DNA of 7,132 bases from an uncultured Actinomycetes bacterium (GTDB lineage: Bacteria; Actinomycetota; Actinomycetes; S36-B12; UBA5976), in assembly GCA_937896305.1 (NCBI GenBank), contig CALBND010000094.1, positions 1-7,132 of the forward strand, read 5' to 3'. This document shows, in pieces, positions 1-5,672 of the stretch; position 1 is the first letter of the stretch, and each line of letters starts with the position of its first letter. Below the pieces are notes generated by a model. It did no database searches, had not been told where the DNA came from, and saw nothing but the letters and a program-made list of their open reading frames with translations. A program made the translations under genes and the position numbers.

Positions 1-227
1 TTTTCTAAAATATCGGTAGTAATGGGTTCAACGTAAGTTGCATCAGCAAATTCTGGGTCAGTCATTATTGTTGCTGGATTACTATTTAGCAACACGACTC
101 TTATTCCCTCTTCTTTCAACACTCGACAAGCTTGAGTACCCGAATAATCAAATTCACATGCCTGTCCGATAACAATTGGACCTGAGCCAATAACTAAAAC
201 AGTTTTTATGTCTTTTCTTTTAGGCAC
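1..227 (-). CDS. carB: Carbamoyl-phosphate synthase large subunit, N-terminal part (cut by window edge)
   Basis: This is the start of the large, ATP-using subunit of carbamoyl-phosphate synthase, which makes carbamoyl phosphate from bicarbonate, ATP and ammonia passed on by CarA, for pyrimidine and arginine synthesis. Only 75 codons of a protein that is usually about 1,070-1,110 residues are present; the rest lies beyond the left edge. The visible part is the pre-ATP-grasp fold: it begins PKRKDIK, followed by GSGPIVIGQACEFDYSGTQA (residues 15-34) and NSNPATIMTDPEFADATYVEP (48-68), all close to E. coli CarB. The start is GTG at 227-225. It is the only possible start, because an in-frame TGA lies five codons upstream at 242-240, and the residues after it match the family N-terminus MPKR. 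The gene overlaps the end of carA by 8 bases in another frame. A weak GGA ribosome-binding site sits 8 bases upstream. Confidence 0.97.
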   Translation of the reverse strand, partial: MPKRKDIKTVLVIGSGPIVIGQACEFDYSGTQACRVLKEEGIRVVLLNSNPATIMTDPEFADATYVEPITTDILE

Positions 228-1344
228 GATTATTTTCCATCATTGAAACGAATCGGTCGAATAAATAATCTGCATCGTGTGGACCTGCAGCAGCTTCTGG
301 ATGATATTGCACACTAAATGCTTTTCTATTTATTACATTTAATCCTTCGACAACATTGTCATTCAAACAAACATGGCTTACCTCTACATCGCCATATGCC
401 GTGTGAGTTATTTGATCAATGGGAGCATCAACAGCAAACCCATGATTATGGGTGGTGATTTCAACTTTGCCAGTTGTTTTATCCATCACCGGTTGATTAA
501 TACCTCGATGCCCAAAAGTTAATTTGTAGGTATCAAATCCTAAAGCTCTTCCTAAAATTTGATTCCCAAAACAAATACCAAATAATGCCCTATTTTCTTC
601 TAAAACCTTTTGAGTCACCGAAATTGCATGTCCTGCCGTAGCTGGATCTCCTGGACCATTACTCAGAAAGACTCCATCAATTCCTGCTTCTAAAATTTCA
701 TCAGCACTGGAATTAGCAGGCAAAACAATTAATTCAATTGCTCTACTAGTTAATCTTTGTAAGATTGCATTCTTCATTCCCAAATCCAGGGCTGCTACTT
801 GAAATTTCTTTTGTCCAAGGGCAGGAACTATATATTTTTCCTTAGTTGAAACAGCTCCGCAAAGATCAGCACCTTTCATTTCTGGTGAATTTTTTACTTT
901 ATCCAGAAAATAATCTAAATTCTTGTTGCCTATATTGTCAGAAAAAATTCCTGCCCGCATGGCTCCTTTGTCACGCAAATGAATAGTTAAAGCCCTGGTG
1001 TCAATACCTGCAATACCGACGATTTTTTGTGATAGTAATTCTTGACTTAAAGATCTTTTTGATCTCCAGTTAGAGGCGATACGTGATGGATCTCGAACAA
1101 CATAACCAGAAACCCATATTTGATCTGATTCATCATCTTCATCATTTATTCCAGTATTTCCGATATGAGGTGCAGTTTGAATAACAATTTGTTGATAATA
1201 AGAAGGATCAGTCAAAGTCTCCTGATAACCAGTCATCCCTGTTGTGAAAACGGCTTCTCCGAAAGTTTCACCAACAGCACCAAAACTACGTCCACGATAA
1301 ATCGTTCCATCTTCTAAGACCAATACAGCTGGATTAAAATTCAC
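220..1344 (-). CDS. carA: Carbamoyl-phosphate synthase small subunit (glutamine amidotransferase)
   Basis: CarA hydrolyses glutamine and channels the ammonia to CarB. The 374-residue length is normal for the family. Residues 1-150 form the CarA-specific domain (FTTGMTGYQETLTDPSY at 33-49, GIDTRALTIHLRDKGAMRAG at 113-132). Residues 182-370 are a class I glutamine amidotransferase with SNGPGDP (228-234), nucleophile Cys258 in GICFGNQ, GHRGINQPV (278-286), NHGFAVD (300-306) and catalytic His348/Glu350 in YHPEAAAGPHDA. The Asn261 where E. coli has His, and the Phe in GICFG, are what I remember as usual for Actinobacteria, so they are not a defect. The start is GTG at 1344-1342, which shares four bases (GTGA) with the pyrC stop; AGG lies 7 bases upstream. 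Mycobacterium has an extra gene between pyrC and carA that is missing here. The catalytic triad is complete, so the enzyme should be active. Confidence 0.98.
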   Translation of the reverse strand: MNFNPAVLVLEDGTIYRGRSFGAVGETFGEAVFTTGMTGYQETLTDPSYYQQIVIQTAPHIGNTGINDEDDESDQIWVSGYVVRDPSRIASNWRSKRSLSQELLSQKIVGIAGIDTRALTIHLRDKGAMRAGIFSDNIGNKNLDYFLDKVKNSPEMKGADLCGAVSTKEKYIVPALGQKKFQVAALDLGMKNAILQRLTSRAIELIVLPANSSADEILEAGIDGVFLSNGPGDPATAGHAISVTQKVLEENRALFGICFGNQILGRALGFDTYKLTFGHRGINQPVMDKTTGKVEITTHNHGFAVDAPIDQITHTAYGDVEVSHVCLNDNVVEGLNVINRKAFSVQYHPEAAAGPHDADYLFDRFVSMMENNRA

Positions 1345-2633
1345 TTTTGAACCTGCCCATTTTTCATACTAAATTTTCCTCGAAATATTGTGTGAACTAC
1401 TTTACTTTTCAAAGTTATCTCATTGAAAGGATTATTAGTGCTCAAAGATTCCGTTTCTTCAGCATTTACTTTCCACGAGATATTTGGATCAACTACGCAA
1501 AGATTTGCAATCTCGTTTTCTTTAATCGGCCTGCCGTGATCAGCTAATTGACCAATCTCTGCAGGTTTTTCACTCATTACCCTCGCCACATCTTTCCAAG
1601 TCATCAAATTGGTTTCAACCATGGCTGTAGCAACAACAGATAGTGCAGTCTCCAAACCAGTCATTCCAAAAGCTGCGTTATCCCATTCTCCTTCTTTATC
1701 TTCTCTTGGATGAGGTGCATGATCGGTGGCAACAACGTCAATAGTTCCTTGCGCGAGGGCTTTTCGCAATTCTTCAATATCTTTTATTTTTCGTAAAGGT
1801 GGATTTACTTTAAACTTTGCGTCATAACCAGAGACTTTTTCTTCATCCAGAAACAAGTGATGTGGAGTAACTTCGGCTGTGACTTTTACATTCTTTTCCT
1901 TAGCCCACCGAATTATTTCAACAGTTCCCGCAGTTGAGGCATGACAAATATGTAGTTTCGAATTGACGTGTTCTGCTAATAAAACATCTCGTGCCACGAT
2001 GGCTTCTTCTGCAACTGCAGGCCAACCCACTAATCCAAGTTTACCTGAAAGTTCTGATTCATTCATTTGTGCATTTTTTGTTAAATTAGGATCTTGTGCG
2101 TGCTGTGCAATAACTCCGTCAAAACTTTTTACATATTCCAAAGCTCGTCTCATCAAAATAGGATCTGAAACACACTTTCCATCATCACTAAATATTCTTA
2201 CTCTTGCTTTTGAATCAGCCATAGCTGATAGTTCTGCAAGTTGTTCACCTTGCAAACCAACAGTGACTGCTCCAATCGGATAAACATCTAATAGTCCTAC
2301 TTGTTTTCCTAAGTTCCAAACTTGTTCCACGACTCCAGCTGTGTCTGCTACCGGCAAAGTATTAGCCATGGCATGAACTGCAGTGAATCCACCTTTAGCA
2401 CCAGCTGCGCTTGCCGTGGCAATAGTTTCGGCGTCTTCTCGACCTGGTTCTCTTAAATGGGTGTGCAAGTCAACTAATCCAGGCAAGACGATTAAACCGG
2501 TGATGTCAATAACTTCTGCATCGGTATCTATTATCGAATTAGCTGGACCTATTTTATTAATCTTTTCATCGATAATGAGAATGTCAGCATTCTTTTCACC
2601 TTTAATCAAACCATTTTTTAAAATAATCTTCAT
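1341..2633 (-). CDS. pyrC: Dihydroorotase, class I (zinc amidohydrolase)
   Basis: This cytosolic enzyme cyclises N-carbamoyl-L-aspartate to L-dihydroorotate, the third step of UMP synthesis. At 430 residues it matches the Bacillus-type class I enzyme rather than the shorter E. coli type (about 348). Visible motifs are the metal site HTHLREPG (His57, His59, with substrate-binding Arg61), FSDDGK (Asp150/Asp151; class I bacterial enzymes use Asp here in place of carboxylated lysine), His178 in AQHAQD, His231 in CHAST, substrate-binding NPPLR (277-281) and ATDHAPH with catalytic Asp304. The C-terminal beta-sandwich segment ends near NPFNEITLKSKVVHTIFRGK (401-420). All expected catalytic residues are present. 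The start is ATG at 2633-2631, and its first base is the last base of the pyrB stop (TAATG). GGTGA lies 9 bases upstream. The stop overlaps the carA start by four bases, so it is part of the coupled pyr operon. Confidence 0.98.
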   Translation of the reverse strand: MKIILKNGLIKGEKNADILIIDEKINKIGPANSIIDTDAEVIDITGLIVLPGLVDLHTHLREPGREDAETIATASAAGAKGGFTAVHAMANTLPVADTAGVVEQVWNLGKQVGLLDVYPIGAVTVGLQGEQLAELSAMADSKARVRIFSDDGKCVSDPILMRRALEYVKSFDGVIAQHAQDPNLTKNAQMNESELSGKLGLVGWPAVAEEAIVARDVLLAEHVNSKLHICHASTAGTVEIIRWAKEKNVKVTAEVTPHHLFLDEEKVSGYDAKFKVNPPLRKIKDIEELRKALAQGTIDVVATDHAPHPREDKEGEWDNAAFGMTGLETALSVVATAMVETNLMTWKDVARVMSEKPAEIGQLADHGRPIKENEIANLCVVDPNISWKVNAEETESLSTNNPFNEITLKSKVVHTIFRGKFSMKNGQVQK

Positions 2634-3583
2634 TATTTATTTTCACCCATTTCGCCACTTCCTCCAAGAAGTAGATACATAACAGCCATTCTGACTATTA
2701 CTCCATTGGCAACTTGTTCGACGATGACAGAGTTTTTACTATCGGCTACTTCTGCAGTTATTTCCATACCTCTGTTCATCGGTCCAGGATGCATGACTAA
2801 AGCTGTTGGTTTCATTTTTGCTAATCGATTACTTGTAAGACCATAGTTTCGAGAGTATTCACGGGCAGTGGGAAAATAGGCTGCATTCATTCGTTCTTGT
2901 TGTACCCGTAACATTATTATTCCATCAATTTCTGACAGAACATCTTCTAAGTTATAACTAAATTCACCAGGCCAATTCTCAATTCCAACAGGTAACAAAG
3001 TCGGTGGTGCAACCATGATTGGTGTGGCGCCCAAAGTTTTCAACAAAATCGCATTACTTCTAGCAACCCTGCTATGTAAAATATCTCCTACGATTGCAAT
3101 TTTTAATCCAGCTAAATTGCCATCATTATTCTTCAAATGTTTCCTGATTGTGTAACAATCAAGTAATGCTTGGGTGGGGTGTTCGTGTGTGCCATCTCCT
3201 GCATTAATTACCACAGCATCAATCCAGTTCTTTGTTGCTAATAATTCAGGTGCCCCAGAACTTGCATGTCTAATCACAACCGCATCAGCGCCCATAGCGT
3301 GAAGTGTTTGGGCAGTATCTTTAAGGCTTTCACCTTTTGAAACACTTGATCCTTTAGCACTGAAGTTGATCACATCTGCACTGAGTCTTTTGGCTGCTGC
3401 TTCAAATGAGATTCTTGTTCGCGTACTGTCTTCGAAAAATAGATTTACCACAGTGCGTCCTCGTAGAGTTGGTAATTTTTTCATAGGACGATCAGATATT
3501 TGGGCTAATTCCCTTGCAGTATCAAGTACTAAAATTGCATCCTCGGTGGTCAAATCTGCGGCAGAAATTAAATGTTTATTCAC
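2633..3583 (-). CDS. pyrB: Aspartate carbamoyltransferase catalytic subunit
   Basis: PyrB joins carbamoyl phosphate to L-aspartate to give N-carbamoyl-aspartate, the committed step of pyrimidine synthesis; the catalytic chain normally works as a trimer. The 316-residue length is typical. Carbamoyl-phosphate contacts are seen in FFEDSTRTRISFE (49-61, with the STRTR loop) and in the neighbouring-subunit loop SKGESLKDT (82-90, Lys83). Aspartate-domain motifs are GDGTHEHPTQALLD (129-142), GDILHSRVARS (166-176), LRVQQER (225-231) and MHPGPMNRG (264-272). No regulatory pyrI subunit is encoded next to it, which fits the Actinobacteria, so allosteric control by PyrI is not expected. The start is GTG at 3583-3581, overlapping the pyrR stop as GTGA. 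A G-rich ribosome-binding site (GGGGGAT) ends only 2 bases before it. The stop overlaps the pyrC start by one base. Confidence 0.98.
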   Translation of the reverse strand: MNKHLISAADLTTEDAILVLDTARELAQISDRPMKKLPTLRGRTVVNLFFEDSTRTRISFEAAAKRLSADVINFSAKGSSVSKGESLKDTAQTLHAMGADAVVIRHASSGAPELLATKNWIDAVVINAGDGTHEHPTQALLDCYTIRKHLKNNDGNLAGLKIAIVGDILHSRVARSNAILLKTLGATPIMVAPPTLLPVGIENWPGEFSYNLEDVLSEIDGIIMLRVQQERMNAAYFPTAREYSRNYGLTSNRLAKMKPTALVMHPGPMNRGMEITAEVADSKNSVIVEQVANGVIVRMAVMYLLLGGSGEMGENK

Positions 3584-4140
3584 TTATCCCCCACCGAAAT
3601 TGTGACCTGATCTTCTTGTCCATCAAGATCTTTTAGTACCACTTGCACATTTTCAGTCAATGAAGTTGGTAAATTTTTACCAACATAATCAGCTCTAATT
3701 GGCAGTTCGCGATGACCTCGATCAACTAGGACAGCAACTTGCACCATTTTTGGTCTACCTAATTCATTCAAAGCATCCAAGGCAGCTCTAATAGTTCTAC
3801 CTGAGAATAAAACATCATCTACTAAAACAACTATTTTGTGATCTATTCCTGTTTCAGGAATTTCAGTATGGGCAAGTGCTCTTGGAGGTCTAAGTCTTAA
3901 ATCGTCTCTAAACATTGTTATATCAAGAGAACCGAAACCTACATGGGTGTTTTCAATTTCATTAATTTTTTCCGCAACTCGTTTGGCAAGTGGCACTCCT
4001 CTTGAGGGAATACCTAAAATTATGAGATCTTTACTGCCCTTATTATTTTCTAAAATTTCGTGAGCGATTCGAGATAATGCTCTGGAAATATCGGACGATT
4101 CAAGAACTACTCGAACAGAGTTACGAGAATTTGCACCCAT
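3580..4140 (-). CDS. pyrR: PyrR bifunctional pyr operon regulator / uracil phosphoribosyltransferase
   Basis: PyrR binds pyr mRNA when UMP is abundant and lowers expression of the operon; the protein also converts uracil and PRPP to UMP. I start it at ATG 4140-4138, giving 186 residues, close to the usual 180-195. An in-frame GTG at 4170 would add MRRRRRSRST, but those codons are the purine-rich ribosome-binding site and the RNA hairpin, so it is rejected. Motifs on the 186-residue numbering are RIAH (24-27), GIPSRGVPLAKR (43-54), DITMFRDDL (73-81), the PRPP loop VVLVDDVLFSGRTIRAALDAL (104-124) and DRGHRELPIRADYVGKN (140-156). The RIAH and DRGHRELPIR segments belong to the RNA-binding face in Bacillus PyrR. 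A strong AGGAGG lies 12 bases before the ATG, inside the predicted PyrR-binding hairpin, so the gene should regulate itself. The stop overlaps pyrB by four bases. Confidence 0.96.
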   Translation of the reverse strand: MGANSRNSVRVVLESSDISRALSRIAHEILENNKGSKDLIILGIPSRGVPLAKRVAEKINEIENTHVGFGSLDITMFRDDLRLRPPRALAHTEIPETGIDHKIVVLVDDVLFSGRTIRAALDALNELGRPKMVQVAVLVDRGHRELPIRADYVGKNLPTSLTENVQVVLKDLDGQEDQVTISVGDK

Positions 4141-4150
4141 AGTGCTTCTC

Positions 4151-4191
4151 GACCTCCTTCTCCGCCTCACGGGACGGTCTTAAAGGATGTC
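4151..4191 (-). promoter_or_regulatory. PyrR-binding RNA hairpin that sequesters the pyrR ribosome-binding site
   Basis: The RNA carries GUCCCGUGAGGC at 4175-4164, a full match to the core RUCCNGNGAGGY of the Bacillus PyrR-binding loop (ARUCCNGNGAGGYU). The two outer positions, A and U in that consensus, are C4176 and G4163 here, so they still pair. The upper stem is C4177-G4162, C4176-G4163 and G4175-C4164, then bulged U4174, then C4173-G4165 and C4172-G4166, closing a CGUGA loop (4171-4167). A purine-rich internal loop follows (AAGA 4181-4178 against A4161). The lower stem pairs 4191-4182 with 4160-4151: eight Watson-Crick pairs, one G-U and one A-G mismatch. The AGGAGG of pyrR (4158-4153) is inside the lower stem. 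No U-run terminator is present, so translational repression, as reported in Mycobacterium smegmatis, is more likely than Bacillus-style attenuation. The fold was drawn by hand. Confidence 0.85.
4153..4158 (-). promoter_or_regulatory. Shine-Dalgarno sequence of pyrR (AGGAGG)
   Basis: AGGAGG reads on the minus strand at 4158-4153, with 12 bases between it and the ATG at 4140. It is the strongest ribosome-binding site in the window and it decides the pyrR start, because the longer reading frame from GTG 4170 would begin upstream of it and translate through it. The spacing is longer than the usual 5-9 bases. It is paired in the predicted PyrR-binding hairpin. Confidence 0.8.
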
Positions 4192-4219
4192 TTACTAAAA
4201 GTTAGGTTAGCAGATGAAA

Positions 4220-5647
4220 TTAACTTTCGTCTGCACCTGTTCCAACTTTATGTACTCGCATGCCATTTGTTGTTCCGGGTACACCTGGAGGCACACCTGC
4301 CACAACAACTACAAGATCGCCATATTTTGCTAAATCGTGACCGGTAAGAAATCCATCAACTTGAGCGACCATTTCATCGGTATGTTCTACTTCTTTCGCC
4401 AGAAAAGTTTGGACACCCCAAATCATTCCCAACTGTCTTTGCACGTTCACATTAGTGGCAAAAGCCAAAATTGGTGTTTGAGAACGATGTCTTGCCATTA
4501 AACGTGCACTGCGACCAGTTTCGGTAAATCCAATCAAATATTTTGCAGAGATGGCTGCTCCTACCGCAACTGCTGCAGTCGTAACAGCTCTAGCTGTACT
4601 GCCTTTGTTTTCAAGAGTTAGTTTCGGCAAAGTTTCAAGTGCTACTTCTTCAACGTGAGAGATAACACTTGCCATAGTTTTCACAACTAGCGCTGGATCA
4701 TTTCCCACACTTGTTTCACCACTAAGCATCAAAGCATCTGCACCATCTAGTACAGCGTTTGCGACGTCACTAGTTTCAGCTCTAGTCGGACGAGAAGCGC
4801 TAATCATAGATTCCATCATTTGAGTAGCAACAATGACAGGTTTACCCACTTGTCTGGCACTTTGAATGGCTCTTTTTTGAACAATCGGAACTTCTTCAAG
4901 GGGTAGCTCAACACCTAAATCCCCTCGAGCGATCATGATGGCATCAAATGATCGCAAAATATTATCCAAGTTAGCCACCGCTTGGGGTTTTTCAATTTTG
5001 GCTATTACCGGCAATTTCTTACCAAATTTATCCATAATACTGTGCACAAGTTCAATATCTTTAGAGTCTCTTACAAAAGAAAGAGCTATCAAATCACAAT
5101 CATTTTCTAATGCCCAAATTAAATCTTTTTCATCCTTGCCAGACATGGCTGGGATATTTACTGCTACTCCGGGCAGATTTATTCCTTTATGATTCGATAT
5201 CTTTCCACCTTCAATCACAGTGGTGTGAACATATTTACCTTCAACCGATTCAACTTTAAGTCGAATTTTTCCATCATCAATTAGAATTGGGTCCCCAGAT
5301 TTAACATCTGTAATAAGTCCTTGATAGGTAGTTGAGACTTGATCAATATTTCCATCGACTTTATCAATTGTGATAGTAAATTTTTGCCCATCAATTAGCT
5401 CAACAGCCCCATCCAAAAATGTGCCACATCGAATTTTAGGTCCTTGTAAATCAACTAGTACAGCAATTTCTAAACTTAATTTTTTGGCAGCTGTTCTTAC
5501 TAAATCTAATCGTCTTTTGTGATCATTATGATCGCCATGAGACATGTTCAATCTAGCAACATTCATACCAGACTTGATCAAATTTTCTATGATATTAATG
5601 TCATCGGTGGCAGGTCCAAGTGTGGCAATTATTTTGGCTCTACGCAT
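4220..5647 (-). CDS. pyk: Pyruvate kinase
   Basis: This cytosolic glycolytic enzyme transfers phosphate from phosphoenolpyruvate to ADP. The 475 residues contain the catalytic barrel, the inserted B domain (about 70-165) and the C-terminal allosteric domain (about 345-470); there is no extra C-terminal PEP-utiliser domain. Active-site motifs are ARLNMSHG (31-38; Arg32, Asn34, Ser36, His37), DLQGPKIR (66-73), IAKIEKPQAVAN (215-226; Lys217 and metal ligand Glu219), ARGDLGVE (240-247; metal ligand Asp243) and ATQMMESMI (274-282). Leu67, Gln68 and Lys71 replace the T-K-G-P-E pattern of potassium-dependent enzymes, which predicts a potassium-independent kinase. The start is ATG at 5647-5645, with MRRAKIIATLGPA matching the family N-terminus. 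There is no ribosome-binding site; a -10 hexamer six bases upstream suggests a leaderless transcript. It follows gltD by 25 bases. Confidence 0.97.
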   Translation of the reverse strand: MRRAKIIATLGPATDDINIIENLIKSGMNVARLNMSHGDHNDHKRRLDLVRTAAKKLSLEIAVLVDLQGPKIRCGTFLDGAVELIDGQKFTITIDKVDGNIDQVSTTYQGLITDVKSGDPILIDDGKIRLKVESVEGKYVHTTVIEGGKISNHKGINLPGVAVNIPAMSGKDEKDLIWALENDCDLIALSFVRDSKDIELVHSIMDKFGKKLPVIAKIEKPQAVANLDNILRSFDAIMIARGDLGVELPLEEVPIVQKRAIQSARQVGKPVIVATQMMESMISASRPTRAETSDVANAVLDGADALMLSGETSVGNDPALVVKTMASVISHVEEVALETLPKLTLENKGSTARAVTTAAVAVGAAISAKYLIGFTETGRSARLMARHRSQTPILAFATNVNVQRQLGMIWGVQTFLAKEVEHTDEMVAQVDGFLTGHDLAKYGDLVVVVAGVPPGVPGTTNGMRVHKVGTGADES

Positions 5648-5653
5648 ATTTAT

Positions 5654-5659
5654 ATTCTA
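5654..5659 (-). promoter_or_regulatory. Candidate -10 box of pyk (leaderless promoter)
   Basis: TAGAAT at 5659-5654 matches five of six bases of TATAAT and fits the TAnnnT -10 pattern of Actinobacteria. Six bases (ATAAAT) separate it from the ATG at 5647, so transcription would begin at or next to the start codon. No Shine-Dalgarno sequence is visible before pyk, which agrees with a leaderless message. A possible -35, TTGAAA at 5684-5679 inside the end of gltD, is 19 bases away, longer than ideal. In AT-rich DNA such a hexamer can occur by chance, so this stays a prediction. Confidence 0.5.
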
Positions 5660-5672
5660 TCTGTTTGACTTA

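Noticed and set aside
258..573. CarA amidotransferase variation (GICFGNQ in place of GICLGHQ) as a sign of an inactive domain
   Set aside because: Cys258, His348 and Glu350 are all present, and the variant is the form I recall in actinobacterial CarA.
1347..3605. Plus-strand open frames at 1347-1547, 1963-2283, 2383-2682 and 3366-3605
   Set aside because: They lie opposite pyrC and pyrB, have low-complexity Ser/Ala/Ile-rich translations with no recognisable motif, and no ribosome-binding site was noticed. They are antisense shadows of conserved genes.
4151..4191. Hairpin after pyk as an intrinsic terminator
   Set aside because: It has an internal loop, a mismatch and no U-run after it; the core sequence matches a PyrR-binding element and it ends at the pyrR ribosome-binding site.
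4935..5192. Plus-strand open frame of 85 codons
   Set aside because: It is antisense to the pyruvate kinase core (KIEKPQAVAN and ARGDLGVE region) and shows no family resemblance.
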